The notes below the pieces were generated by a model, which saw only the letters and a list, made by a program, of their open reading frames with translations, was not told the origin of the DNA and made no database searches. Position numbers and translations under genes: made by a program. A stretch of 64,000 nt of DNA, taken from Cyclobacterium xiamenense. GTDB taxonomy: Bacteria > Bacteroidota > Bacteroidia > Cytophagales > Cyclobacteriaceae. Location: assembly GCF_009467825.1 (NCBI RefSeq), contig NZ_WIOK01000022.1, positions 29,182 through 93,181 of the forward strand, written 5' to 3'. Positions 34,909 to 43,079 of the stretch are shown one piece after another; positions within the stretch are counted from its first letter, which is position 1; each line of letters begins with the position of its first letter.

Positions 34909-36114
34909 TTAAAATGAAAAATCATATTGAACGCGGAAGCGCCAGCCGGAGGCTTCACGATTGACGGATTTCTCTTCAAAATCAAAATGGGTTAGATCCA
35001 CGGTGAGCTTATTCAGGTGGTCGTTAAAAAAGCAATTGAAAGCCAGGGAATACTCTTCCTCGTTGTTTTCCTGTAGCCGCATCTCAGGACGGAACAGGGC
35101 GTACCTGCCCGCCAGTTCCAATTTGGGAGCCGAATTCTCCGAAGCAGCCGCATTTAGCAGGATTCCAGCCTGCACAAACCAGCCTTGAAGACGGGATAGC
35201 CGGTCGTTATTGGTGTCGAAGATGTTTTTCCGGTGATATTCGCTGTGCCAGCTAAACGCCCGGTACATTAGCGTGGTCTCTACCAGGTATTGGTCCATGG
35301 CGTATTGCCCGGCTGTTCCGTTTTCAAAACCGGTCAATTGGCCGCCTCCCTGTGAGGAATACCGTGTGTATTGACTGGTATTGGTCGTGCCAGCCAAAGC
35401 GATCGATGCATTGGGCTTTCGGTGGTAGTCCAATGCCGATCCGGACATTTCCACGCCCGCTCCCAACAAATTCCATTGCAGCCTTCCGGAATACATCAAG
35501 TGGTTATCGTCATTTGTACGGGCCCCAATTCCCGTTCCCGTCAGCACTAGAAAATGGTAGTTGAAGTCAGCCAGCCCCCCACCATCCCACCTGCCGTAAA
35601 CGGAGGCCCCTTGTTGGCGGTCCAGCGTAAAGGGCCGATTTATGATGGACCGCTCCATCATCTGTTGCTTGCCGCTCGATATCACCCGCTCCCTGGAATA
35701 CTCGGACTTCCACTGGCCAATCTTGAAACTGAGCCAGGGCCATTTCTCTACCATCACCCGGAAATCCAGGAGCCGGGATGCGGAAAGTTCGTATTCAAAA
35801 TAATAGGTTAACCAGGGTTTGTGGGCATGTCCCCCCACTTTCAATCGGGCACGGTTGATTTTGAACAGGTTTTGATCTTGTTCAAAGAAATCGTCGTAGG
35901 TAATCGGATCCTGATCGGCCGGTGTCGCAAACCGGAACTGCAACCTACCTGCCAATTGCAAGCGGTACAGGCCGTCATCCGTACTAAACTGGAAACCCTT
36001 AGAACCATAGCGGGCACTGACGGCTGGCGGTGGTTTGACTGGGTCCTGAAATCCCATGCTTTCACCCATCGCCCACCCTAGCAAAAAAAATAGCAAAGTC
36101 GTTTTTAATAGCAT
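34909..36114 (-). CDS. Porin O/P family (phosphate-selective porin type) outer membrane protein
   Basis: A 401-aa beta-barrel porin. The signal peptide ends near residue 22 (SMGFQ). The body alternates short polar turns with amphipathic strands, and family blocks include LYRLQLAGRLQFRF near 50, RARLKVGGHAHKPWLTYYFEYELS around 88-110 and IGQWKSEYSRERVISSGKQQMMERS near 137-157. It ends in a strand with terminal Phe (DFSF) for barrel assembly. This is the OprP/OprO family, many members of which take up phosphate or polyphosphate. Three 11-bp-spaced TAACATT-like repeats upstream resemble a PHO box and support phosphate-starvation control. Confidence 0.88.
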   Translation of the reverse strand: MLLKTTLLFFLLGWAMGESMGFQDPVKPPPAVSARYGSKGFQFSTDDGLYRLQLAGRLQFRFATPADQDPITYDDFFEQDQNLFKINRARLKVGGHAHKPWLTYYFEYELSASRLLDFRVMVEKWPWLSFKIGQWKSEYSRERVISSGKQQMMERSIINRPFTLDRQQGASVYGRWDGGGLADFNYHFLVLTGTGIGARTNDDNHLMYSGRLQWNLLGAGVEMSGSALDYHRKPNASIALAGTTNTSQYTRYSSQGGGQLTGFENGTAGQYAMDQYLVETTLMYRAFSWHSEYHRKNIFDTNNDRLSRLQGWFVQAGILLNAAASENSAPKLELAGRYALFRPEMRLQENNEEEYSLAFNCFFNDHLNKLTVDLTHFDFEEKSVNREASGWRFRVQYDFSF

Positions 36115-36212
36115 ACATGCAATTGATTACGTACACAGGCGCTTGTGGAATAACCGCGCACCGGAGACCAGGGCAGGTAATACTACCTGGAATTAATAGC
36201 TAATATTACCAA

Positions 36213-36241
36213 TAAATTAACTTAATGTTAATTTAATGTTA
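36213..36241 (-). promoter_or_regulatory. PHO-box-like direct repeats upstream of the porin
   Basis: On the minus strand the sequence reads TAACATT-AAAT-TAACATT-AAGT-TAATTTA, that is two identical 7-bp units and one degenerate unit with 11-bp periodicity (36241-36235, 36230-36224, 36219-36213). Seven-base units repeated every 11 bp are the architecture of PhoB sites. The site ends about 100 bp before the porin ATG. Identity of the binding protein is an inference. Confidence 0.5.
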
Positions 36242-36585
36242 CATTACCTGCAAATATAGAAATAGACTACTGAGTAAAAAACCCTTCGCGTAGCATTTGA
36301 TAAGAAAACTCTGGGTACGAAAATAGCTTTCCGAATGGTTTGCAAAAGGGGATAGGAAAAATGGTATAGGGTAGCTGCGGTTGGAAACCCGGTCTTTTCC
36401 AACAATAAGTGCATGGGCCGTTGACCGGCGGTTTTTTTTCCGTGGAGCGTCCGGAGGTTTCCCGGCTAGCAGTTATTGGTCCCGATTTTCTGTCTGACGA
36501 CCGGTGGATTCTTATACGAAATGATAGAATTTGTGGCCCTGTTCGTACTTCAATCGACGAGGAAGGCGTTGCAGCAACACGTTTT
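36242..36585. other. Intergenic stretch with no recognisable feature
   Basis: About 340 bp between the porin control region and the SGNH hydrolase stop. The open frames crossing it on both strands have unconvincing compositions and overlap each other and the hydrolase gene. I see no clear hairpin with a T run and no RNA gene. Confidence 0.5.
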
Positions 36586-37233
36586 CTACAAAAATTTCTT
36601 GATCTGCTTTGCCCAGATGGCATACCCTTTGGCGTTCATGTGGAGGTTGTCCTCCAGAAAAATATCCTCCATGGGTGTTTTATTGGAAGTAAGCATGGGA
36701 TTCCATAGATCGGCATAGGACACCTTCTTCTTTCCTCTGGCGTATTTTTTCAGCCTGGCATTGAGTTCCCGGTACTGATCGGCCAATTCCCATCTGGCCA
36801 GGCTGGGCTTGGGACTGATCAAAATGATTTCGGTTTGCGGATACGCCAAGTGTATTTGGCTGACGATCAAGTTATACGTTTCTACGATTTCTTCGATCGT
36901 TTTCCCGGCAGCCAGGTCATTATCTCCTTCGTATATAAATACCTTTTTGGGCGCATAATCCACCACCAATTCATCCAGGTAATGCAGTAAATCACTGGCC
37001 TGCGAGCCTCCGAATCCACTGTTGACTATCTTTTCTCTCGGAAAATCCTCCTGCAAACTTTTCCACATGCGGATGGTAGAACTTCCCGTGAATACCACCG
37101 AAGACTGGTAATCGGAAACAGGATAATCTTTTGAGATCTGGCTAACCTGATTGGAAAATCGGCCCGGGTCTTGAGCAAAGGAATCCGGTGAAAGCACTAA
37201 AAACATCAGGGAAAGGAAGAGCAGGTTTTTCAT
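36586..37233 (-). CDS. Secreted SGNH/GDSL-family hydrolase
   Basis: A 215-aa (218 if begun at 37242) exported esterase/lipase-like enzyme. A signal peptide ends at SFAQ. The SGNH blocks are present: block I VFTGSSTIRMW with the nucleophile Ser, block II NSGFGGSQ with the oxyanion Gly, block III YEGDND in which Asn is the fourth oxyanion residue, and block V DNLHMNAKGY with the catalytic Asp-x-x-His. This close variant is common in Bacteroidetes and is often linked to removing acetyl groups from glycans. The substrate is unknown. It is a single gene facing away from the DUF4407 gene. Confidence 0.88.
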   Translation of the reverse strand: MKNLLFLSLMFLVLSPDSFAQDPGRFSNQVSQISKDYPVSDYQSSVVFTGSSTIRMWKSLQEDFPREKIVNSGFGGSQASDLLHYLDELVVDYAPKKVFIYEGDNDLAAGKTIEEIVETYNLIVSQIHLAYPQTEIILISPKPSLARWELADQYRELNARLKKYARGKKKVSYADLWNPMLTSNKTPMEDIFLEDNLHMNAKGYAIWAKQIKKFL

Positions 37234-37364
37234 GGGGTACATCGTTAACGGGGCCTAAACTACCATAATAATTCGAAGAATTAAAACCTGCCAAAAAAAT
37301 GACTGTCACAAAAACGGACATAAAAAGCGTACAGTTTTGAATTTTGGTGCATCCAGGTGCTAAG

Positions 37365-37416
37365 CCGAGCCGTATTTGAAAATATACCGGTTAGAATTTT
37401 TCCTTCTCCGGCTCGG
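37365..37416. repeat. Perfect 8-bp inverted repeat with 36-nt loop
   Basis: CCGAGCCG (37365-37372) and CGGCTCGG (37409-37416) are perfect complements in the divergent gap between the SGNH hydrolase and DUF4407 genes. It is GC-rich against an AT-rich background. It might be an operator for a dimeric regulator or an RNA hairpin in the DUF4407 leader. Confidence 0.4.
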
Positions 37417-37510
37417 TCAAAAACAGGTATATAGTTGTTAATGAGTCTGTTATGCTTTATTTGATTTAAAGCATCATTTTTATTTTTCCCAGCCTTGTAT
37501 CGGGACGTTT

Positions 37511-38629
37511 ATGGTATACAATTTGACTGGCAATGTCCAAAAGAATAAACGATTGATGCATACTGTAGAGAAATTCCTGATAGTTTGTTCCGGCGCTTAC
37601 CTGCCATTGGTCCGTAGGTGTCCGGCAAGTAGAAACAGGTTTCTCGGAATTGGGGCAACGGTCCTGTTTACGGCTATTTTTGCTGGCCTGTCTGTAAGTT
37701 ATGCCTTGTCTACCGTTTTTTCCTCTTTTTGGGCGATTTTGGGTATTGCTTTGATCTGGGCTTTGATGATTTTCAATTTAGACCGGTATATTGTTTCCAC
37801 CTTAAAAAAGCAGGATCAATTTTTCCCGGAATTCAAACAAGCTCTTCCCCGATTGGTGTTGGCCTTATTAATCGCCCTGGTCATTGCCAAACCATTGGAG
37901 CTACGGATTTTTGAAAAGGAAATCAACAGAGAACTGGATGAACAGCGTCTGGCTACAATCGAAAATAGCAGGGAAAAAATAGCAGCAGGGTATCCGGAAA
38001 TCAATGAACTGGAAAGCAAAATTGAAAGCCTCAGGGCAGGGATTGCCGCTAAGGAGGATTTTCGTAACCAGAAGCAGGTGGAGTACGATCAGGAAAGGTT
38101 TGGCGTAAAAACGGAAGGTACCACCGGGCTTGCGGGCATAGGCATCAACGCAGAGAAGAAGGAAATGCAACTGGACCAGGCAGAGCAGGATTACCAATAT
38201 ACCCAGAAGCTGAACGAAGGCAGGATTGAGGGTCTGGAAGCGGAAATCAGCAGAATCAATTCATTGAAGGAACAGGAATTTCAAAACCAGATGGTCTCCC
38301 TGGATGCATATGATGGATTGGCAGCCCGGTTACAGGCTTTCAGGGATTTGATGCTAAAAAATACGGCCATTTATTGGGCCAATTGGATGATTGTTTTTTT
38401 GTTTGTCATGATCGAGATGGCACCCATCCTGGTCAAGCTGATGGGAAGCAGGGGGCCCTATGATCAGTTGCTGGATTTCCATGAGGCGGGTATTGTTCTG
38501 GCAGGAGAGGAGCAATGGCACAAAAAATCCGGGGATAGCGCACTGAGAAAAGAAGTTTTTGATGAATTGTATGATAAAAGGAAAGCGCGCCGTGTGGATT
38601 TTGAACGGGGTATGCTTGGGGAAAAATAA
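37511..38629 (+). CDS. DUF4407 inner membrane protein with central coiled coil
   Basis: A 372-aa (or 357-aa from the Met at 37556) membrane protein. Three hydrophobic helices lie at about 45-68, 70-90 and 113-130, then a long charged coiled-coil region (about 133-285, rich in E, K, Q and L), and a fourth helix at about 289-312. MIFNLDRYIVST just after helix 2 and the CSGAYLPLVRRCP start are DUF4407 signatures. The topology puts the coiled coil on one side of the membrane as a bundle. The family is found in Bacteroidetes and Actinobacteria and has no proven function. It is followed 16 bp after its stop by repeat copy A. Confidence 0.85.
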   Translation: MVYNLTGNVQKNKRLMHTVEKFLIVCSGAYLPLVRRCPASRNRFLGIGATVLFTAIFAGLSVSYALSTVFSSFWAILGIALIWALMIFNLDRYIVSTLKKQDQFFPEFKQALPRLVLALLIALVIAKPLELRIFEKEINRELDEQRLATIENSREKIAAGYPEINELESKIESLRAGIAAKEDFRNQKQVEYDQERFGVKTEGTTGLAGIGINAEKKEMQLDQAEQDYQYTQKLNEGRIEGLEAEISRINSLKEQEFQNQMVSLDAYDGLAARLQAFRDLMLKNTAIYWANWMIVFLFVMIEMAPILVKLMGSRGPYDQLLDFHEAGIVLAGEEQWHKKSGDSALRKEVFDELYDKRKARRVDFERGMLGEK

Positions 38630-38644
38630 AACAGCGGATTATAC

Positions 38645-38699
38645 GCTATTCGACATTTGCCCTATCGAATCCAGATAAAGAGGGTTTGCAACCCTGATA
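38645..38699 (+). repeat. Dispersed 55-bp repeat, copy A
   Basis: This segment matches copy B at 39478-39532 at 48 of 55 positions, in the same orientation. It contains two hairpins: ATTCGA/TCGAAT (38648-38653 with 38665-38670) and a perfect AGGGTT-TGC-AACCCT (38681-38695). It begins 16 bp after the DUF4407 stop codon. Confidence 0.75.
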
Positions 38700-38860
38700 T
38701 ACGTACAGCAAATTGGAGCTAATTTTCTTGTGGAAAACAAATTACCCTGGCTTTCCGACGGCGATCGGGAATCCATTAGGCAGGAGCGAACAAATTAAAG
38801 AAACTAAGTATTACCATAAAAATGTTATATTTTCATCATTAGAACGAATCTGTTAAAAGA

Positions 38861-39031
38861 ATGGACGTATCTACCAGAAAACTAAATTTTATACAGGATC
38901 TGTTATCGGTTAGTGATGAAAAGATCATTGGTAAACTGGAAACTTTATTGAAAAAGGAAAAGCAGAAAGAAGCACAACAGCCATCTGTTTATGATCTTTT
39001 AGGGGTTTTGACCAAAGAAGAAGGGGAATAA
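38861..39031 (+). CDS. Small antitoxin-like protein (VapB-type partner of PIN toxin)
   Basis: A 56-aa acidic/basic helical protein, shorter than most gene-finding cut-offs. It starts MDVSTRKLNFIQDLLSVSDE and continues with a run of lysines and glutamates, ending in VYDLLGVLTKEEGE. This pattern (an N-terminal helix ending in a KLE-LLKKEK stretch, then a short tail) is the usual antitoxin paired with PIN-domain toxins in Bacteroidetes. Its stop is immediately followed by the toxin region. The toxin frame is broken, so the antitoxin may now be dispensable. DNA binding of its own is not evident. Confidence 0.75.
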   Translation: MDVSTRKLNFIQDLLSVSDEKIIGKLETLLKKEKQKEAQQPSVYDLLGVLTKEEGE

Positions 39032-39068
39032 ATGGAGAAAACAATAAAATCCTGTTGTGAAAACATCC

Positions 39069-39469
39069 ATGAAGAAGACTGGAAATGATCCCTGCTTGCT
39101 CGATACAAAATCGTTATTGATTTACTAAAAGGGCAGCGGAGTGTAGCTGATGGAATCAGAAATTCTAAAACGATTTACCTCCCCGTTTTTGCATTAGGGG
39201 AGTTGTATTTAGGAGCTGAATGTTCTGGTCGAAAGGATTTTCATTATGATCAGATTAAAACATTTTTGAAAATTGCGATGGTTTTAAATGCTGGAGAACA
39301 GACCGCTTTAATTTATAGCCGGTTAAAAGCGGATTTAAAAATTATAGGTACACCAATACCTGAAAGTGATATTTGGATAGCGGCTATTGCGCAAGAACAC
39401 AGTCTACCATTAGTCACCCGGGATATCCATTTTACGTATTTGCCTGATTTAAAGATTTTGTCTTGGTAA
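39069..39469 (+). pseudogene. PIN-domain (VapC-type) toxin with a -1 frameshift near its start
   Basis: From the ATG at 39069 the frame reads MKKTGNDPCLLDT and then hits a stop at 39126-39128. The next frame continues IVIDLLKGQ... through ALGELYLGAE, ESDIWIAAIA and TRDIHF to a stop at 39469. Joining the two at about 39108-39110 restores a typical PIN ribonuclease of about 134 aa with all four acidic residues (D in LLDT, E in GEL, D in SDIW, D in TRD). One missing base in the Asn codon after LLDT explains it. Unless this is a sequencing error the toxin is inactive. It lies 37 bp after the antitoxin stop. Confidence 0.85.
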
Positions 39470-39477
39470 AAAATCGT

Positions 39478-39532
39478 GCTATTCGACATTCACCCTGTCG
39501 AATCCGGATAAACAGGGTTTGCAACCGGGATA
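39478..39532 (+). repeat. Dispersed 55-bp repeat, copy B
   Basis: This is the second copy of the repeat at 38645-38699, in direct orientation and about 87% identical. Its first hairpin is perfect (ATTCGAC, 39481-39487, with GTCGAAT, 39497-39503); the second is reduced to GGTT-TGC-AACC. It begins 8 bp after the stop of the broken PIN gene, so both copies sit just past a stop codon on the same strand. Confidence 0.75.
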
Positions 39533-39898
39533 ACAGGACCGACCGGTGACTCGCAGCTGATTCCCATGTTGGTACCTGGTTAAAGCATCTCCCTACATTT
39601 ACTCCAAAACTCAGGATTTTACCACCTATGGGGCAAAGCATACCTCCCTACACTTATAGCCAGGCAATATGGGTTATGGGAGTATCGATGGCTCAAATCC
39701 AGATTTCACAGCAAACGCCCCATACTTCCTGTTATATTTTTCCCCTATGATTCGCTTCTTGTTTTTCAGGGCTAATCAAATCCAATAAATTCGTTGAAAT
39801 TTTTGATACTTGGACCCTTTGAAACATCCTATTCCCGGATGGTTACTCAGCTTAATTTCTCTTGAATGATTGGCTAATAGCCTAATTTAGAAGATGCT
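39533..39898. other. Intergenic stretch with no recognisable gene
   Basis: About 365 bp between repeat B and the peroxiredoxin terminator. A minus-strand open frame (39432-39641) covers the repeat and has an implausible product. Two CTCCCTACA stretches occur near 39588 and 39633. Nothing else is evident. Confidence 0.45.
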
Positions 39899-39936
39899 GA
39901 AAAAAAAGCAGACAGACCTTTTTCAGGCCTGCCTGT
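39899..39936 (-). terminator. Intrinsic terminator of the 1-Cys peroxiredoxin gene
   Basis: Read on the minus strand, CAGGCAGGCCT (39936-39926) pairs through G-U wobbles with AGGTCTGTCTG (39920-39910) and is followed by a run of eight T. On the plus strand the same pairs would be A-C mismatches, so the hairpin works for the minus-strand transcript. It lies 22 bp after the peroxiredoxin stop. Confidence 0.8.
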
Positions 39937-39957
39937 TTATTTAATGACTGATCAATT

Positions 39958-40605
39958 TCAAATGCTTTTTTTGGCCAGGTAGAAATCGACCATTTCCAAA
40001 TCACTATTTTCTCGTTCCGTCATTTCGGCAACGGTTTTTGGTGGAGGAACAATCACTTTGTCCCCTTCACGCCAGTCCAAAGGCATGGCAACTTTGTGCT
40101 TGTCTGCCGTTTGCAGGGCAACCAATGCCCGCTTGATCTCGTCCATATTTCTACCTACATTCAGCGGGTAGTACATGATCAATCGAATTTTAGCATTTGG
40201 GTCAATGAAGAACACGGCCCGAACGGCAGCGGTCTCACTTTCACCCGGTTGAAGCATGCCGTACTTTTTGGATATGCTCATGTCAATATCCGCGATGATC
40301 GGAAATTCAAATAGCACGCCTGTATTTTTCTTTACATTATTCACCCAGGCTATGTGCGCGTGAATGGAGTCAATACTTAAACCGATCAATCGGGTGTTTT
40401 TCGCGTCGAAAAACTTCTGCTCCAACGCAAACCCACTCATCTCCGTGGTACAAACGGGTGTAAAATCGGCGGGGTGTGAAAACAAGATGGTCCAGCTATC
40501 CTGGATGTATTCGGAAAATTTAATGGGTCCGGTAGTGGTCATGGCTTCGAAATCCGGCGCGAGATCACCGATTCGAGGCATGGTTGTCATCATTTCTTCG
40601 TTCAT
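39958..40605 (-). CDS. 1-Cys peroxiredoxin (Prx6/AhpC-TSA family)
   Basis: A 215-aa thiol peroxidase reducing hydrogen and organic peroxides in the cytoplasm. The peroxidatic motif PADFTPVCTTE places the active Cys at residue 52. RAVFFIDPNAKIRLIMYYPLNVGRN and a C-terminal PxxW-like region (MPLDWREGDKVIVPPP) mark the Prx6 subgroup, which is longer than AhpC. No second conserved Cys is visible, consistent with a 1-Cys mechanism. It is a single gene ended by a clear terminator. A start at residue 9 is possible, since three Met occur in the first nine residues. Confidence 0.93.
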   Translation of the reverse strand: MNEEMMTTMPRIGDLAPDFEAMTTTGPIKFSEYIQDSWTILFSHPADFTPVCTTEMSGFALEQKFFDAKNTRLIGLSIDSIHAHIAWVNNVKKNTGVLFEFPIIADIDMSISKKYGMLQPGESETAAVRAVFFIDPNAKIRLIMYYPLNVGRNMDEIKRALVALQTADKHKVAMPLDWREGDKVIVPPPKTVAEMTERENSDLEMVDFYLAKKSI

Positions 40606-40870
40606 GATTGTATTTATTTTTGTTGTTTTCGTTATGATTCAAAGGTCACCAAAATATTCCTTTCCCTGGGTGACACTTATCACTTCAGAGGTATTTTCCA
40701 TAAGCAGCCACGATCAGCCTGCCACCAAAATCCGTCTCGGTAATGATGTAAGGTAGGAGAGAAAACTTTTCTTATATTTCGTAGGTCAAATGCATTTCGT
40801 TGAAGTAACTTTTCGCGGTATTCTGGCGTTGGTACTATACCGAAAGCTGAAAAAAAACTTTTAGAGAACC

Positions 40871-41623
40871 ATGATTAAAGAAGAGAAGAAAAAAATCAAT
40901 CCTTTGGTTAATCCGGAGGAGGAGGCGTTTTTTGCTGGACCACAGACCAGGTTTAAGGATTTTCGATTTGGATTCAAGGTGCTGCTTGAATTTATTCGGG
41001 GCTTTCGGATGTTGCATTTCGTTGGTCCCTGTGTAACCGTGTTTGGTTCCGCCCGTTTCGAGCCCGACGATTATTTTTACAAAGTGGGCGAGAAGGTAGG
41101 GGAGGCTATCAGTCACCTTGGGTTCACGGTGATGACCGGAGGCGGCCCGGGTATCATGGAGGCGGCTAATAAAGGGGCCAAATTGGCGGGTGGAAAATCC
41201 GTGGGCTGCAACATCATCCTACCTTTCGAACAATTTCCCAACACCTACCTGGATAAGTACATGAATTTCAAGTATTTTTTTGTGAGAAAGGTACTTCTGT
41301 CCAAGTACAGCTACGCATTTGTGGTACTCCCGGGTGGTTTCGGTACGCTGGATGAGTTTTTTGAAGCATTGACGCTTATTCAGACACGGGTGATGAAGCG
41401 GTTTCCGGTCGTTTTGGTGGGTACGGCATTTCATCAGCATCTTTTCGAACACATTCAGTACATGGCAAAAGAGGGTACGATTAGCGAATCCGATCTGGAT
41501 TTATTTCTCTTGACGGATAGTGTGGAGGAAATGGAAATGCACCTTAAAAAATACGCCATAGAAGAATTTGGTTTACGGAGAAAAGATCCGGTCACTCCGT
41601 CCAAATTGCTCGGCGAGGGCTGA
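40871..41623 (+). CDS. LOG-family protein (TIGR00730-type, nucleoside 5'-monophosphate phosphoribohydrolase)
   Basis: A 250-aa cytosolic Rossmann-fold protein. Diagnostic are GGGPGIMEAANKGA near residue 92 and PGGFGTLDEFFE near 155, the nucleotide and catalytic loops of LOG proteins, long annotated as lysine decarboxylases. TVFGSARFEPDDYFY opens the domain. The family cleaves the N-glycosidic bond of nucleoside 5'-monophosphates, releasing free bases such as cytokinins or housekeeping purines/pyrimidines. An approximately 40-residue N-terminal extension is usual in Bacteroidetes members. It is a single gene preceding the flavoprotein gene by 116 bp. Confidence 0.9.
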   Translation: MIKEEKKKINPLVNPEEEAFFAGPQTRFKDFRFGFKVLLEFIRGFRMLHFVGPCVTVFGSARFEPDDYFYKVGEKVGEAISHLGFTVMTGGGPGIMEAANKGAKLAGGKSVGCNIILPFEQFPNTYLDKYMNFKYFFVRKVLLSKYSYAFVVLPGGFGTLDEFFEALTLIQTRVMKRFPVVLVGTAFHQHLFEHIQYMAKEGTISESDLDLFLLTDSVEEMEMHLKKYAIEEFGLRRKDPVTPSKLLGEG

Positions 41624-41739
41624 TGTTGGATCGTTTCCAGAGTTTTAGTTTTCCTTGCCTAAAATTGGCCTGATTGTTGAAAACCGAGTATCCCTAGGGG
41701 TGGACCCTTTGCAAAAGCGTCCACACAAAGGAGTAAACA

Positions 41740-43068
41740 ATGGTCAATAGCTCGGAAAAGAAAGGAAAGAAAAATCTGGTTTTGATCGGTGTGGGGTTTT
41801 CCGGCCTGGAATTGATCCGCAACTGGCTATCAAAGCCCGGCATGGGATCGGTTACCATTATCGCCGAATGCGCGGCTGATTTTTTCTATTTTGACGCCTT
41901 GTGTTCCTTAAAAAATGTCAGGAACAGCTTTGATGGCGAACGTGTACCCGATACGGGTAGGTGCCGATTTCTGGTGGCCGGGGTGCAGCGAATAGACGTG
42001 TCCCGAAAACGGATTTTTCTACCGGACGAAAAGCTGAATTATGATTTTCTGGTGTTGGTAAACGAGTGCCGGCCGAAAATATTAGCACATAAGAAAGGTA
42101 GGGGTCTACCTTGCCTGGCCGGTAGGAATTCGTTCGAAAGCCTGATTCGGAAACAATTCAAGCAGGTTGTTGTTCGTGGGAATGGATTCGTTGCCCTCGC
42201 GCTGGCTGAACACCTGATTGAAAAAGGGGTGGAGCTTACACTGGTGTGTGGCGAAAACTCTCTGGCAAATCCAGGTTTTCCGATGGAGGAAGCATGTTTG
42301 GTAGCAAAAAAACTACGGACTAAAGGGATACGGCTTTTCTTTTCGCGGGAGATAGAAATGTTTCGAATGGGGCCGGACGGAGAAATTACCGGTGTTGAGC
42401 TTAATGATGGTGTTCAATTACCCTGTCAGTTGGTGATACATGAGAACGGTAGTTTTGGAGCGTTTTCTCACCTCGCTAATCCGTCACTTCACTCCCTAAA
42501 ACCGGTGTTGGCGGGAGTAAGCGAATCGGAATCAGACGATCAGGTGTATACACTGGGTGTAAATTTGTATTCGGGGGAGGCAGTTTCTGGGGATTTTTCG
42601 TACCCGTCGCTCAGCGATCAGGGCCGGCAATTGGCCCGGAAAATTATCGGCCCGGATGTCGTATCCGGACCTTCATCTGAATTCGGTGCCTACCATCGCC
42701 TGGCGGGTCTTGATTGGTTTACGTATGGTGACCTTTCCACTTTTTGTGGAAATAATTCCCATAATTTTTACTGGGAGCATCCCAACGGCTCGATTTCATT
42801 TCGGTTGGTATTTGATAAACATCATTTTTTTGTGCAAGCTTTGGGTATGCTTGGAATTTCATTTGACCCCCAATTTGTCGCACATGCTTTTCGACAAAAA
42901 CAGCACGCATCGGACTTCATAAACGGGCTGGTTGCAGGGATGCCCGCCGGTGAAAAGAACCGGGAACTGATACCGTTAATTGGCCGCGCATTTTCTGTGG
43001 AATTTGAAGGTCTGAAAAACGAAAACAGGCCTTCCTTGTTGAGCAGAATTCTTGAAAAATTCCGTTAA
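41740..43068 (+). CDS. Divergent NAD(P)/FAD-dependent oxidoreductase-like protein (NDH-2-like fold)
   Basis: A 442-aa protein with two Rossmann segments: NLVLIGVGFSGLELIRNW near residue 12 and VVVRGNGFVALALAEHLIEKGVELTLV near 145. This is the pyridine-nucleotide-disulfide oxidoreductase/type II NADH dehydrogenase layout. Both glycine loops are altered (GVGFSG, GNGFVA), and I do not see a redox CxxC pair or the usual GD motif before the second FAD contact; the closest match is YTLGVNLYSGEA. It ends with a basic amphipathic tail (LLSRILEKFR) that could touch the membrane. Catalytic competence is uncertain. Its neighbours give no functional hint. Confidence 0.65.
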   Translation: MVNSSEKKGKKNLVLIGVGFSGLELIRNWLSKPGMGSVTIIAECAADFFYFDALCSLKNVRNSFDGERVPDTGRCRFLVAGVQRIDVSRKRIFLPDEKLNYDFLVLVNECRPKILAHKKGRGLPCLAGRNSFESLIRKQFKQVVVRGNGFVALALAEHLIEKGVELTLVCGENSLANPGFPMEEACLVAKKLRTKGIRLFFSREIEMFRMGPDGEITGVELNDGVQLPCQLVIHENGSFGAFSHLANPSLHSLKPVLAGVSESESDDQVYTLGVNLYSGEAVSGDFSYPSLSDQGRQLARKIIGPDVVSGPSSEFGAYHRLAGLDWFTYGDLSTFCGNNSHNFYWEHPNGSISFRLVFDKHHFFVQALGMLGISFDPQFVAHAFRQKQHASDFINGLVAGMPAGEKNRELIPLIGRAFSVEFEGLKNENRPSLLSRILEKFR

Positions 43069-43079
43069 AATAGTTGCGG

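Noticed and set aside
36267..36623. Minus frame of 118 codons crossing the 3' end of the SGNH hydrolase
   Set aside because: The product is rich in S, P and R with no recognisable domain, and it overlaps the supported gene.
39432..39641. Minus frame of 69 codons across repeat B
   Set aside because: It is a by-product of the repeat and toxin gene end; nothing supports translation.
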